A stretch of DNA of 64,000 nucleotides from Jacaranda mimosifolia (GCA_018894105.1 CM032122.1:20061674-20125673); one strand, 5' to 3'; shown: positions 28,391 to 41,085, counted from the stretch's first letter. Notes: generated by a model from the letters alone, not told the origin. A program made the numbers and translations.

Positions 28391-29311
28391 TTTACCTTCT
28401 TCATCATCGCAGACTCATGAAATGTCACGTCTCTACTGATAATCATCTTGGAGCACTTGTCATCATTACATCGCAAATGATAACCTTTGACTCCATCTGC
28501 GTAGCCTAGAAATATGCACTTTCTAACCCTTGGCTCAAGCTTCCCAACCCAGACATGAACATATGCTGGACACCCAAATACTCTCAAATTTGAGTAATTA
28601 GCAGGAGACCCAGACCAAACTTCCATTGGTGTCTTGTAGTCCAAAGCAGTCGATGCTGACCTATTAAGCAAATAACAAGCAGTGTTAATCACTTCTACCC
28701 AAAAATTTTGGGACAATCCAGCATTAAAGAGCATGCATCTAGCTCTTTCCAAGATAGGCCTGTTCATCTATTCTGCAACTCCATTCTATTGTGGTGTATG
28801 TACAACTCACAATTCCTTTCTTATCGCAGAATTCTTGAAATTCCTTGTTGCAGAACTCCAATCCGTTGTCAGTTCTCAAGCGCTTGATCTCCTTTCCTGT
28901 ATGCTTCTCAATTAAGGTCCTCCATTGCTTGAAGTTGATAAACACTTCATCCTTATGCTTTAGCATATACACCCATACTCTCCGTGAGAAATCATAAAGA
29001 ATGTCAGCATGTACCTAGCATCTCTCTTTTGAAGGAACCTAAGAAGGCCCCCAAAGATCTGAGTGAATGTAGTCCAAGGTGCCCCTGGTCCTGTGAACTT
29101 CAGTACTGAATTTCACCCTATGTTGCTTGCCAAGCACGTACTGCTCCCAAAAATCCAACTCTCCAGTCTTCTCTCCACAAAGCAAACCTCGTTTGCTCAG
29201 TTCTGACATCCCCTTTTTACTCATATACCCCAACCGCATGTGCCACAATCTCGTAGTATCATTGATTGATGAAGAAACCACTGCAGTACTAGAAATTGTG
29301 TTTCCATGCAA
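28387..29311 (-). pseudogene. Copia element A: integrase
   Basis: The GAG-pre-integrase/zinc-binding region reads LWHMRLGYMSKKGMSELSKRG followed by CVLGKQHRVKF, with the first Cys of the expected CxxC lost. Core integrase fragments appear in the order LDYIHSDLWGPS, then TDNGLEFCNKEF and YTTIEWSCRIDEQ. The C-terminal part includes NLRVFGCPAYVHVWVGKLEPR and CIFLGYADGVKGYHL. It would insert element DNA into the genome; stops near 28770, 28975 and 29036 destroy the frame. Confidence 0.88.
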
Positions 29312-29369
29312 TATGTAAAGGCCACTCCATCTCGAGCTCTGTACTCACAACCATTATTGTCCAGAGTAC

Positions 29370-30405
29370 CTACGATATCAGATTTTTCTTTAGATTAGAA
29401 ACATGACGCACATCTGTTAGGGTCCTTACTATGCCATCATGCATTCTGATACAAACTAAGCTAATTTCTACAACCCTGCAAGAAACATCATTTTCCATAA
29501 GCACTTTACCACCATTATATTTCTGATAAGTGGTAAACCAATCTTCTCGTGGGCACATATAGTACGAACAACTACTGTTCAAAATCCATTCAGAGATTAG
29601 TAAAGTTTCGGCAACATTGAGAACAAACCCACCATCAGACTCATTCTCAACAATTTCTGCGATATCATCCAATTTCTGATCAGAAGTTTCACCTGCATCC
29701 TTCGCCTTTCCTTGTTCTGGACAATTCCATTCCCAATGCCCCTTTCCACCGTACTTAAAAAACTTGGCAACATTTCTAGGCTTGGTTCGGGATTTTGATC
29801 GGCTTCTACTCCTTTCACTTTCTCTCGATCTCTCTTTCGCCACCAATCCTTTCCCACTTTCATCATCATTGCTGCCTAGGACATATTTTCTCAATTCGTT
29901 GGAATTCAATGAGGCATTCACATCCTCTATTGAAATCATCTCTCCCGTATAGTAAAGTGGCAACCAAGTGCTCAAAAGATTTAGGCAGAAAACGCAAGAG
30001 AATTAACGCTTGATCCTCATCATCAATTTTAACATCTATACTAATGAGATTTAGAATCACTTTATTGAAAAAATCAATATGCTGAGTAATAGATGTACCT
30101 TTTTTTCATTCTTAATGTGTATAACTGTTGTTTCAAATACAGCCAATTCGTCAGGGATTTCATTATATGCAGACTCTCTAGCTTTGACCATAATCCCGTT
30201 GGTGTACTTTCCGTGGCGACTTCTCTCAGTATGTTATCTGCTAATGATAACACTAGAGTACCGTAAGCCTTTTCCATGAATTCATCCTTCTCTAGCAAGG
30301 ATTCTTTACCCATTAATGCTCTCTGTAAACCTTATTGACATAGGAGGGCATGAACCTTCATCTTCCATAGCGCAAGTCAAATTTCCCATTGAATTTCTCT
30401 ACCTC
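29370..30405 (-). pseudogene. Copia element A: gag and protease
   Basis: The gag core reads MEKAYGTLVLSLADNILREVATESTP and GLWSKLESL; then come an RS-rich stretch and a degenerate zinc knuckle, FFKYGGKGHWEWNC. Both first cysteines of the CCHC knuckle are gone. The protease active-site motif, normally DSG, reads NSS (WILNSSCSYYMCP), so the catalytic aspartate is lost. A stop separates the N-terminal gag piece at about 30310. The start codon region is deleted next to the PBS. Confidence 0.9.
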
Positions 30406-30419
30406 GCTCTCATACCAAT
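30406..30419 (-). other. Primer-binding site of element A
   Basis: The minus strand reads ATTGGTATGAGAGC, one mismatch from the initiator-tRNA-Met type site TTGGTATCAGAGC used by copia elements. The gag codons for EVEKF follow at once, so the leader and ATG seen in element B (about 30 bp) have been deleted. Confidence 0.7.
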
Positions 30420-30919
30420 TGTTGGGATTTTACTCGATTATCCAAAAACCAAGTTTGACTATAATTAGGACTCCTTGTATTTTCTAGTTCTAGGTAAAGT
30501 AGTTAAGTGATTTTCTATTATAAATAAAGATGTTTATTTGATTAGTAGAGGAGGTGACACTCATGGAACTCATGATATGATACTCATGGAGTAGTTATTT
30601 TGAGTACGAGTGGGGCAATACAAAGGGGTAGAGTGAGTATCTTTTTGGTAGTTATGATAGTGATTGTACAAAGGTTTTTTAGGCTTGAGTTTGGACCTGT
30701 CAAACTCAAGGATTGGCTTGCACTAGTAAAATTCTATCATAATTGAAGAATGAAAACTCCCATGGAGGTAGGCAAAATTTGCCGAACTACGTAAATTTGT
30801 ATCTATTTTATTTTTCTATCTGTCAGATATTAATTTTTTCATCAACTTTGTGAGTATGATTTGTGGATTCTTGCTAAATTAAATCTCATGCCTAAATTGC
30901 TTCCTTTGTGCTCCAACGA
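30420..30919 (+). repeat. 5' LTR of copia element C (~500 bp), shared junction with element A
   Basis: It starts TGTTGGGATTTTACTCG and ends GTGCTCCAACGA, then a weak PBS ATTAGTATCAAAGCAGG leads into plus-strand gag. A TATAAATA box at 30519-30526 on the plus strand supports this orientation. Read on the minus strand, its other end (AAAATCCCAACA) sits directly against the PBS of element A, so one LTR lies between two divergent gag genes. No second copy of this LTR is seen in the window. Confidence 0.75.
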
Positions 30920-30945
30920 ATTAGTATCAAAGCAGGTTGGATAAG

Positions 30946-31820
30946 ATGTTAGGCATAAAGTATGAGATAGAGAAGTTCGATGGGAAGAATAACTTTGGGC
31001 TATAGAAGATGAATGTTCATACCCTCTTGTATCAACAAGGTTTACAGAGAGCGTTAAAGGACAGAGATTCCTTGCGAGAGACGCTGACAGACGAAAAGAA
31101 TAACGAATTCATGGCAAAGGCTTACGGTACTCTGGTGTTATCATTGGCAGATAACGTACTGAAAGAGGTGGCCATGGAAAATACACCAGCGGGATATGGT
31201 CAAAGCTGGAGAGTCTCTATATGATGAAAATCCTGACGAATCGACAATATTTGAGACAGCGGTTATACATATTAAGAATGAAGGAAGGTACATCTATTAC
31301 TCAGTATATTGATTTTTTCAATAAGGTGATTATGGATCTCGCTAGTATAGATGTTAAAATTGATAATAAGGATCAAGTGTTAATTCTCTTGTGCTCTTAG
31401 CCTAAATTTTTTGAGCACTTGGTTACTACTTTCTTATACGGGAGACCTCATTGAATTCCAACGAATTGAGAAAACATGTCTTGGGCAGCAATGATGGTGA
31501 AAGTGGGGAAGAATTGTGGCGAAAGGGAGACCGAGAAAAAGGGAAAGGAATAGATGCCGATTGAAATCCTGAACCAAGCCTAGAAATGATGACGAATGTT
31601 TTAGGTGCAGTGGAAAGGGGCATTGGAAACAAAATTGTCCAAAACAAGGAAAGGCGAAGGATGTAGGTGAAACTTCTAATTAGAAACGGGATGATATCGC
31701 ATGATTGTTGAGGATGAGTCTGATGGTGAGCTTGTTCTCAATGTTACTGAAACTTTACTAAGCTCTGAATGGAATTTGGATAGTAGTAGCTATTCCTACC
31801 ATGTGTGCCCACGAGAAGAT
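30946..31820 (+). pseudogene. Copia element C: gag and protease start
   Basis: The ATG at 30946 opens MLGIKYEIEKFDGKNNFGL. One stop follows, and the next open stretch (31009-31224) contains LLYQQGLQRALKDRD and AKAYGTLVLSLADNVLKEV. Later pieces in other frames give ITQYIDFFNKVIMDLASIDV. An intact CCHC zinc knuckle (CFRCSGKGHWKQNC, 31597-31639) comes next. The protease region WNLDSSSYSYHVCPRED has DSS in place of DSG. The element then breaks off at about 31820 into LTR-derived DNA. Gag would package element RNA; this copy is truncated. Confidence 0.88.
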
Positions 31821-31828
31821 TGCTCTGA

Positions 31829-32575
31829 TGCCAAATTATTGATTTTGCCTTGAAATTTAGGGTGAAATTGACAACAAACGAAGGAAATGGAGTGGAGCGA
31901 TTGAAATGGGCACATGGAGAACAACCTAGCAAGCGTTGTGGCACAGGACGAGTGCGCCAAGGTGTGTAGTGAGGTAAGGACGGGCGCTGCTGAATGCAAC
32001 ATGCACTCGAGTGCAAGGTAGCGCGTGCCCTGGCACACTAGCCATTGGAATCTTGCGCTCAGGTGGAAGGCTGGTATGCCTGGGCGCACAACATAGGAAA
32101 TCTGGGCAACAGTAAGTCATGACTCGCGCCCGAGTGTAAGAAGAGGAAACAAACATTTAAGGCGTCTAATGGAGTCAAGGAGAAATGCATATTTATACCT
32201 GCGAAAATGAAACCTATGGCCCGTAGGTCTGTACTGCGTGTCGGGGTGGGCATAACTTGCACCCCGGTGTGCACAAATCTATAATGTGCCAAGAGATCCC
32301 AACAAATATGTGCTCGCAGCGCCCTGGCATAAAACACTCGTGCCGGGGCATAGCGTTATAGTGTCACTCGCGCTTGGGTGCAAGGTTTTCTCACCCAGAC
32401 GCGAGTGACACTGTAACGCTGCGGCTTGGCACGAGTAGGGTGCAAGTCATGCGCGTCCTGACACGCAGTGCAAGCCCACGAGCCATAGGTTTAATTTTGC
32501 TGGTATAAATATGCTTTTCTTCTTGACTCCATCAGACAATTTAAATGTTTGTTTCCTCTTGAAAAATAACCTTTC
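31829..32575. repeat. Rearranged LTR remnants of the A/B family forming an imperfect palindrome
   Basis: 31833-32140 reads as the A/B-type LTR in plus orientation (TATTGATTTTGCCTTGAAATT, then GGAAATCTGGGCAAC). From 32141 the sequence turns into the same LTR in minus orientation (compare 32205-32400 with 26165-26345), and from about 32400 it turns back. Outer arms 32141-32160 and 32541-32560 are perfect 20-bp reverse complements. An inner stem pairs 32352-32372 with 32400-32420. The right arm lacks about 70 bp present in the left. It is GC-rich compared with its surroundings. Confidence 0.8.
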
Positions 32576-32589
32576 TTCTTCGTGCCCCT

Positions 32590-33060
32590 TTTATACTTGC
32601 TTTTAGGGCCATTAAAGTGGAAGGAGAAAGCAATCATTAGAGGTTTGCCCTATTCATAGTTGTCTTCGTTTAGACCAACACTTTGGTCAAATAAATTCAG
32701 CAAGAATACGAGGATCAAATCCCTATGGAGATCATTGTCCATCACTATGTCCAAGTTGAAGAGCTTCTCCACAAGTTTAATAATCTTTAGACCATAGTCG
32801 AGGACACATGACCTTTCATCTATTCTAGCTTGAAAAATCTCCCTGGATTACATAAATCTCTCATACCTTGTTTTCTTTACAACTTTTGTAAGCATTAATC
32901 GAGGTATGTGTCCTTGAGACTTTTGAAGTACATAGACGCCATCATGAGACTATGGGATAAGAGGTAATCCTTAACCCAATTCGTGAACATTTCACGTGTT
33001 TCTTGATCTACATTGATCCTTATAGGATAAGGAGCACCATGATATAGGACATATATCTAT
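32590..33060 (-). pseudogene. Decayed copia-type gag fragment (UBN2-like)
   Basis: On the minus strand, in several frames, I read PYPIRINVDQETREMFTNWV, then YFKSLKDTYLD, CNPGRFFKLE, IIKLVEKLFNLDIVMDNDLH and GPKSKYKRGTKKKG. The pattern (a helical gag core, then basic residues where a zinc knuckle would follow) matches the gag_pre/UBN2 family of copia elements of a lineage other than A-C. It has many stops. It may belong to the same element as the LTR-like terminus at 37001. Confidence 0.5.
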
Positions 33061-33356
33061 TTCTTGGAATCTAGAATGATTTTGACGTTAAGTCAATCGC
33101 GGTAGTTAGGCCACGGTGAGTTTATTAGTTTTCAAAATAATGCTTAATGGATTTATAGCCATTCTTGAGATTTCTCAAATCTATATAAGTGAAAAAGAGA
33201 ATATAAGCACGTGATTGAATTTTGATATTTGAAAACATGTTCATAGTTTTTCAAGCATGTTTTTCTCCCACTATTTTATCAAATTTCTCACCCCCATAAG
33301 GAATTTGAGAAATCTCATTTCTTAGTGAGAATTAAGGTCCAAAGGCATTGTAGTGG

Positions 33357-33671
33357 ACCCACGACTCGTGAGATATCCACAAATAATCGTAAGCTCAACA
33401 ACTTTTGCTAATTGCATCTTTATGCAACCTTTGATATATCTTGCCTCATTCTTCATGTAGACCCACGACTCGTGTGACATCTACACTATTAGATGTTTAA
33501 GTGGGACCTACCAATCAATCTTTAATTCAAAACCCCATTATGTCATTCCACGATTCGTGAGACAATGCCATAGCTAGTTTTAAATCAAAGTGCATTAGAT
33601 GCTAAGTAAGTGAGCATAGCTTTCCTCCATAAACATGACTCATGACTCTTGAGACATTATTCAAATGTGGT
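33357..33671. repeat. Four spaced copies of a CACGACTCGTGAGACAT-type motif
   Basis: Copies occur near 33360, 33462, 33547 and 33648, spaced 85-103 bp. The core CACGA-C-TCGTG is itself a palindrome. The intervening DNA is not obviously repeated. Confidence 0.7.
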
Positions 33672-34545
33672 AGCATCTCATGCCACAAACTCTTGGTAAA
33701 AAGCTTTGATTAATTAAAACTCCTTTTAATTTGTATCCAAATTAACTTAATATTTTGAAAGCACTTAGACTCTTCCAAGTGGAGAGATTTTCTTGCTTTG
33801 AAAGATCTCATTAGTTTTATCTTCTCTTATTTAGATTTTTTATATCCTAACCATGCATCTCATACATCAATAGGATGAAGAAAGCATAAATAAGTAAATA
33901 TGCCTAGCATGCTCCTAGGATGGGATGACCATGAGCTTTAACCAAGTAGTGCACTTAGAGCCATAGGTACACTACTTAGTTGATTTTAAGTGGGTTGATT
34001 AAATCTATCTATTACATAAATGTATCCCATACATTCATGGGTCTTCAAGCCTCCTTGATCTCTTTGGCCTTCTTTTTCTTCTTGCAATATTTACAAAAGA
34101 AAAGAAATCCTTACCCCTAGAGTTCTACTCTCATAACATTTACAAGATAGAAAATCAAGAAGCATGCAAGCCCCTATTTAATACAACCCTTTTCAACAAC
34201 TTGAAACAAATAAAACCAATTAAAGGCTTATGTTCATCCTCAATAATTCATCATCCATTCAATAATTAAATGAACAATAAATAAGAATTGACATTTAATT
34301 CAACAGATTAAATGCTTATTTCATAAACAATTAATTAAGAAGCAAAAATAAGCATAACTCTTTATGCATCTAATTGAAGATTAACTTGAACAAGACTTTA
34401 AAAGCATGCAAAAATGATCAGCATTGCTTTGAGCACTTATACAACATTTGTGCATCAAAATAAGGATGAAATAATCAAGTTTGATAGGCCAAGAATACCA
34501 AAATAGCACAAAACGGGTTCTAGAGTGACCTTGGGCAGGCCACTA

Positions 34546-34617
34546 CCCAACCGGCAGGTTGGGCACACAGCGGGCATGCATTATGCATGCCCACAGCCAT
34601 GCCTAGCTGCTGCTAGG
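34546..34617. repeat. Three adjacent perfect hairpins
   Basis: The stems are CCCAACC/GGTTGGG (34546-34563, loop 4), GGGCATGCA/TGCATGCCC (34572-34592, loop 3) and CCTAGC/GCTAGG (34602-34617, loop 4). They form a GC-rich island in AT-rich DNA. Confidence 0.85.
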
Positions 34618-35606
34618 CCGGGTGGCAGCCCTATCACTAGTTATACCAATCAACCATTTGAGCACCGTTTTGTGTTTTTGCCATTCCAAACCATATGGAC
34701 ACCTCCATAACATCATTTTATACAAAATTTGACAAATTTTCAGATTATAAACACCTTTAGAAACTAAAACTTAAAGTGCTCAAACATGCTTTAAAAATCA
34801 AATGCAAGTGAGAATCAACATTCTCAAAAAAATCCTAAATTAACTCCAATCCAATTAGATCCAAATATGACCAAAACACCTTAAGGCCAAGTAAAATATG
34901 CTATATCAAAATATAACATAGTTTAATGCTAAATCAACATTTAATGGAGCAACTCGCGCACAACAGAAGACACCAACAGTTGACTGCCTTCCACAACTCC
35001 AAAAATCCTCAAATTTAGCATAGAACTCCACCATACACCAAGGTGTACCTGCCAAAATTCTGTGTATATCATAACCTCTTAGGTCCTTCAAATCTACCAC
35101 ACAATTAGCCGAGCACCAATAGTTCACCAAGGAGCAATAGGTCCCCTAAGTGTTGGACCTCTAATGAATTAGTCAACACACCCAAGAACAGTCCTAAATC
35201 AGCCTCAAATCTGCTAGATAATCTAAGGATGAAGGTGAGGGAGTAGCTTTTGAAAAGGAATTGTAGAAAGAGAGTATTTGGTGAGTGTGAATCTTCAACA
35301 CATGAAATATTAAACTTTTGGAGGGAAAAAAGGGAATCTTGTAGAAGACCATCAAATGGCCAGCCACTAGGGGTATTTGTAGAGAGGAGAGTGTGATGCA
35401 CGTTGGCATCACACCTCCCATGCTTGTTGGCAACTTGCCAACTTGCACGTGAATGTGAATTTCACATGCATTTGCATTTAGTTTGCATCTTCATGTCATT
35501 TTATGAAATGTAATGCAAATTAATTCTAAATTAAATTCAAATGAACTCCTTCATTTGAATTCCCTCCAAAATCCAAATTCTCATTTTAATTAGATTAGCT
35601 CTTTAA

Positions 35607-35705
35607 TTTAATTAATTAAATTGAATTAACTCTTTAAGTCAATTAATTTAACTCTTTAAGTTAATTAATGTTAACTTAACTCTTTAAATTGACTAATTAA
35701 TTATC
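35607..35705. repeat. Degenerate ACTCTTTAAGTTAATTAAT minisatellite
   Basis: About four copies of a 20-27-bp A/T unit, each beginning RCTCTTTAA, start near 35607, 35629, 35651 and 35678. Confidence 0.6.
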
Positions 35706-37052
35706 ACATAGTACCAATTAAATTAATTCCTTAATTTAATTGGTCTAATTTAACTTCTTAAATTATTTTAATTAATTTAACAATTAAATTAATCAAGCCA
35801 AGATGGCCAAAAATCTAGTCAACCAAATTTCTCCAAAAACGTCTAGATAGAATTTTCTAACTTAGAAATTCCTCCCATCAAGTAAGAGCTTCCTTTAGGC
35901 TTTTGTGTGTGACCATTAGGTTCATCCATTCATTGGATATGGGCTTACAACTCATTGTGATATTTTGAATATTAAAATATTCACATTAGTTTAAACTCAT
36001 TTAAACTAATTACTCTTTCAATTAATCTCCATTAATCGAAAAGTACCCAATCTCCATAGTTGATGTCTAGCAACAAGCCCATGGAGCCCAACTAATTGGA
36101 TGAATGAATATGTCTCGATGAACCATTCTAGCTCTACACTTGGCATGCAAATACTGTCTTTCCATCTCCTATCTTCCGAAAGAGGCCTAGGGCAAGATAT
36201 TTGTCGGCTCCCCAATAGTCTTGATAACTATATTTCAACATTCCAATGTTCGATTCCCCTTTATGACCTCTTGTTTGAAAAACTCCTTTTTTAAATGTCA
36301 TACTACCATGTGCAAGTATTTCTTGGAATCGATCATAATAGAATACACAGGAGATGCACTCGTCCTTCTTAACAACGAGGAGATGAATCCCATCTTGGAT
36401 CTCACAAACCTCCATGTCTAAGTAGCTATACCCAATCTCAACCCAGATGACCCGCTACGTGGTCAGTGAAGAGTCAAAGCACGATAATCTAAACACAAGG
36501 TTACCATGGATACTCAGGTCAAAGTACTAATTATATGCACTAGCATAAGTTGGAGAACTTGTCACTACCGACTTGCCATTCTGGCTATCTATTGGATTCT
36601 CTTGGCGGGTCTTTAGTGAACTTATTCTTTAATAAGTACCGGCCACTAATATGCACCCATGTCTAACATAGATTGCTCATGAAATGGAGTAATATCCAAC
36701 TCCTTAGATTTATGCATTGTTCGTGCAAGTCTATCCAAATCTTAGATGTCCCGTCTCATAAGATTCTATGACTTAGAATATTTAAAATCATGACCATAGA
36801 GACTTATTTCATGACCACCACCCGGTGCGTGACCAAGTCCCATAGTCTTGTGTGGTTTAGGGGCTTTAACCAAATGCCAGTGAAGTAAAATAAACATAAG
36901 ATGAAGATGACCATTTTATAAGAATATCATTCAATCAAGATTCTATCACAAGTGAAATAATTTACATACCAATCTAATTGGTTGCGGGGCACTATTCCAA
37001 CAATACTTATATGTTTGTACGTATTTTACTACTTTCCTTACATGAATACTAT

Positions 37053-37145
37053 TACTATATTCTTGGATATTTATATATATGAGTTAGAGTACTATATTCT
37101 TGGATATTTATATATATGAGCCAGAGTACTATATTCATGGATGTT
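37053..37145. repeat. 37-bp tandem repeat, 2.5 copies
   Basis: Units beginning TACTATATTCTTGGATATTT start at 37053, 37090 and 37127. The third is partial and differs by one base. Confidence 0.9.
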
Positions 37146-37152
37146 TATTTCA

Positions 37153-37398
37153 ATAGCTAGCTCTATTTGAGTAATTACATAGTAGCCTTATTATGTTTTA
37201 AAAAGTCTTTTTAGTTTTCCAACAGTTTAGAAAATCTAGCAATATAATGCCTTATATGTAGTTATGACTATAAAATATATGTGGTAAAGTATCTCTCTTC
37301 TTAAAATTTTTGCATCTGTTTAATGACTAAAAATCTCCACCATTGTTCTTATCACCATTAAAACTCTCACCACATTTCTGCACACTAAAACCCCAACA
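37153..37398 (+). repeat. Truncated 5' LTR of element D
   Basis: It matches the 3' half of the LTR at 42774-43160: AGCTAGCTCTATTTGAGTAATT, then TATATGTAGTTATGACTATA, ending CCCCAACA. The upstream part is replaced by the 37-bp tandem repeat. The PBS-like sequence follows at once. Confidence 0.8.
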
Positions 37399-37487
37399 AA
37401 TTAGGTATCAAAGCACAATTATTTCAACTGTGTTCTCTATAACCATTTTTTTTTTTTTTTTGGTTAAACCTCACACTTTATCCTCAA

Positions 37488-38530
37488 GATGGATCAAGTT
37501 CTACTTCTATAACATTTGAAACTAACCCTATCCAAATACAAATTTTTTATGGTGAATATTATGCATTTTGGAGCAACCAAATGCTACCAAACGCAATTGT
37601 TACTCATGTCTATGGATCTTTGAGATGTTGTGGAGAACACACATGCTAAGCCACCTCAAGAAGGCACTATTAACAAGTGGTATAAGAAAGAACAAAAATT
37701 ATACAAAGAGAGTGTCCAAAAAAATGTAATTGTTGTAAGAATTATAGAACAAAGTGTAAATAAAGCAATTTATCCAGGACTTTTTGGGATTCAAAAGGCA
37801 AAATGAGCTTCAGATATTTTGAAATAGGCATTTTAAGGAAGTGAGAAAGTCATTTCTTTGATACTTTGGAGAAGTTTTGACAATATAGCAATTAGAAAAG
37901 GTGAAGGTATGCAAGAATTTCGCATTAAAGTTTCTAGAATTGTTTCACTAATTCGAAGTCTTGGGTGTTATTGAAGAAAGAAAAATTATTGAAAAAAATT
38001 CATAAAAGCATTCCTCTATCATTTGATTCGTAGTTGCAGCGATTGAAGAATCTAAAGATCTTTCCAATTATATCTTACATGATCTAATGAGTTCTCTTCA
38101 AGTTCATGAGGAAAGATGGAATTGAATAGATCAACAAATGAACCCTTTGAGCAAGCATTTCAGTCCACACTTTATGTTTTGGACAAAAAAAATTCAACAA
38201 CGCAGCAAGATGGAAGATGATGCTCTTCCAACAATAAGGAAATATGATAAGGCAAGAATTTCAAAGTAGGCAAACAACAATATGGAGGTTCTAACTCTGG
38301 ATGCCGCATTTGCAAAAATCAAATCATGAGACAAATGATTGGTTTTTTAGATGTAAAAGTTGCAAAAATTGGGATCACTCCTATAGCCATTGTCTGAAGA
38401 AAGATGATAAGGAAGAAGTAATTTCTCCAAAGATGAATGTAATCGATTATTCTCTTTTATGATTGAACATGATGATTATGAAAATGTGTGGTATGTTAAT
38501 AGTAGTTTTAGCAATCATATGACTGGAAAT
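37488..38530 (+). pseudogene. Copia element D: gag and protease
   Basis: Reading across frames gives MDQVLLL near the start, then a long gag segment with NKWYKKEQKLYKESVQ. The zinc knuckle CKSCKNWDHSYSHC (about 38350-38395) is intact as CCHC. The protease motif reads WYVNSSFSNHMTG, with the expected DSG changed to NSS, so the catalytic aspartate is lost. Numerous stops occur throughout. Confidence 0.75.
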
Positions 38531-38784
38531 CGAAAGATGTTTGTAGAGTTGGATACTAGCCACACTTCTCACATAAAACTTGAAGATGAATAAATTAAAG
38601 ATGTAAAAGGGAAAGGTGTAATAGTAGTCCACACAAAGAGAGGTAACATGAAATTCATAAGTGATGTTCTTTATGTTCCCAATCTTACTCAATATTGAGT
38701 GTTGACAACTCCTGTAAAAAAGATATTCGATGTCTTCTGATGATTAAAACTACAGAATTTTTAACAAGATAAATAATACTTTAG

Positions 38785-39720
38785 TTGCTACAATTGAAAT
38801 CACTTCAAATAATTTTTCTTCTTCTTGTTATGCCTTTGGAAAAGAAATTGGTCTTTAATGGTGAAGTCATTGATAAATTTCATCTATGGCACCTGAGATA
38901 TAGATACTTGGGTGTCAAGGGGCTGCAGTTACTAAAAATACAAAAGATGGTTCTTAGTCTTCCATCTATTGAAAGAAAAGACCAAGTTTGTGAAGGGTAC
39001 ATCTATGGCAAATGCATAGACTACCATTTCCTAAAACCTCTTGGAGAGCCGAAACTTCTCTTGGATTGGTGTATGCAATATTCATGGACATACAAAAACT
39101 CCATCACTTGGTAACAAAAGATATTTTATTCTCTTTATTGATGGTTTTACAAGAACGATGTGGTTGTACTTTCTGCATAAAAAATTTGAGGCATTTTCAA
39201 TTTTACTCTAATTTAAAGCTCTTGTGGAGAAGCAAATTGGATGTGAAATCATGAAGGAGAATTTCTTCATACTCCATTTATGGATATTCCAAAAAAAATT
39301 GACATTCAAAGACAACTTACAATTTGGGTAAGCCCGCAATAAAATGGAGTAGCTAAAAGGAAAAATCAAACCATTGTGGAAATGGCTAGAAGCATGCTTA
39401 AAGGCAAGGGACTGCACAACAAATTTTGGGCAAAAGTAGTTCACGTGGTCATTTATATTCTTAATCATTCTCTAACCAAAGCAGTACCAAATGAAACTCC
39501 TTCTGAAGCATGGCATGAAAGAAAATCAGTTGTCGATCTTTAAGTTTTTGGCTACATTGCATACTCTTATATTTCAACTCCAAATAGATATAAATATGAT
39601 GAAAAAGGGAAAAACTCTTCTTTGTTAGGTATTGTTATGAGTCAAAGGGTGACTTTATAATCCAACGACTAACCAATTGATTGTTTCAAGAGATGTGATA
39701 TTTGATAAGTAGGCAGCTTG
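38785..39720 (+). pseudogene. Copia element D: integrase
   Basis: The GAG-pre-integrase zinc-binding part is LWHLRYRYLGVKGLQLLK (second His of the HH pair changed) with CEGYIYGKC (38870-39020). Core pieces follow in other frames, then GVAKRKNQTIVEMARSML and NHSLTKAVPNETPSEAW, near 39345-39515. A SRDVIFDK-type motif at about 39690 marks the C-terminal end. It is frameshifted and has many stops. Confidence 0.8.
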
Positions 39721-39819
39721 GAGTTGAGTGGAAAAATCTTCACAAAGTTCACCAGTAAATGGTTTTTTGGAACCATCAATTTCATAGGGATTGTTAAACC
39801 TTCGATGATTTTCAATTTT

Positions 39820-41085
39820 TTGATTATGAAAAAATTACATTCCAAATTATGTGTTGAAAGCATGCAATTAAATTATGATTATCATTCTGTATTATCTTCT
39901 GGAATCTGTCTATGCGCTGGAATTTACTTTCCATAATTAAGAGATCTCTTGAAGATTCTAGCCTGATTTACATCTCTATAACTGAGAAAAGAAATCATTC
40001 TTGCTATACTTATTGATATATTCAAAATTTATGGTCCTAATGCATGCTTACCATAATATGTTGTTTCCTTATCTGATCCCAACGAAAATTTACCTAATTA
40101 AGGATTTATAGTCGTTGGATATGAGCTGATAAATAAGAAAATATGCAGCAACAATAAATGTAAATCACTTAGTTGAGAAAAGATCTTTGTTAAGTGTCTT
40201 GAGAAATTGTGTGATACTCTCATATACGTTTTGTGCTTAAGTGTTGCTAATTTCTTACTCTACGTGTGTTTTTAAGGGACCTTGTAGGGAAAAAAGTCAA
40301 GGGGAGCTTGCCTAGGACGAACCCTAGGGAGATGAGGACAAGGTGGTATGTGTCTCAAAAGGCTTAATGGTGAAGAAGGACAAGAGTTGTATCTGCTCTC
40401 GAGGGATCCCATAAAGATAATAAATCAACGCTTGGTTGCTTTAAAGACCTTTAGGTGAAGAAACCAGTAGGGCGGTACTGTCTGAAATTTTCTACAGTGT
40501 TCTTGGTTTCGGCTTGAAAGGAGAGTGTAGAGCTTGCCATATAGAGTGGCCGCAACTCATGTATCAGTCCACATAGGTTGTGCAAGTGAAACTATTAGAA
40601 GTTCCCCCGAACCTATTCACAACGCAACTGGTTTTGCAGTACTCTGGAATCTACTTTATCCCATTTGGGATTCTGGTTTAGCTCTTTAAGAAGAGTTGAT
40701 TTTCACCATGCTATGGTGTTTCTAATCCTTTTTATTTTTATTCTATCAAATTTCTATACTTAATGGTAAAATATTATTATATTTTAATTGATTTAACATG
40801 TTAAAAATCCTATGTGAAAACTTAGATAAAGGAGTAGGCTTGTAGAACCTCTATAAATACTAGTGTCATTTTACTTATGTTTTTACTGCTTTACTTGTCA
40901 TTGGTCTACTAGTTGTTTAATTGGTTACTTACAAATTCCAGTCAGTAACTAAAACTATTTTTTGCAAAAAACTTAAATTATTTTGAAAGGCCAAAAAGTA
41001 TTTTGAGTGATAAACTTCCGCTACATTCAAATCCCTTATGCCTAATTCACCTCTCTCTTAGGCTTATAATCACTCACATGGATTA
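39820..41085. other. Foreign DNA inside element D, LTR-like, unassigned
   Basis: Copia coding stops at about 39810 and resumes at about 41090 with QESSDTESLLRKV. The intervening ~1.2 kb has no pol similarity. It contains a G-rich stretch near 40270-40350 and ends near CTAATTCACCTCTCTCTTAGG, which resembles the leader that follows the LTR in some plant retroelements. No terminal repeats or target duplication were found. It could be a solo LTR plus leader or an old recombination product. Confidence 0.4.

Larger units (their letters stand above)
25872..30419 (-). mobile_element. Ty1/copia retrotransposon A (Tork/Tnt1-like), decayed, no matching 5' LTR
   Basis: On the minus strand the order is gag, protease, integrase, RT, RNase H, PPT and 3' LTR. 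The 3' LTR (25872-26569) begins TGTTGATTTTACC on the minus strand. At the 5' end, TTGGTATGAGAGC (PBS-like, minus strand, 30407-30419) abuts an LTR of a different sequence that fits element C better. The short leader and gag start found in element B are missing here, so the 5' end has been deleted and rearranged. Confidence 0.9.
33061..37001 (-). repeat. Non-coding tract with LTR-like terminus, possibly a long LTR plus leader
   Basis: On the minus strand, 37001 begins TGTTGGAATAGTGCCCCGCAA, a plausible LTR start. No PPT precedes it, which would fit a 5' or solo LTR. Downstream on that strand lie long non-coding, AT-rich sequences with hairpins, then the gag fragment at 32590-33060. I could not identify the other LTR end, a PBS or a partner copy. 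Short frames in 34500-36420 look like chance. Confidence 0.35.
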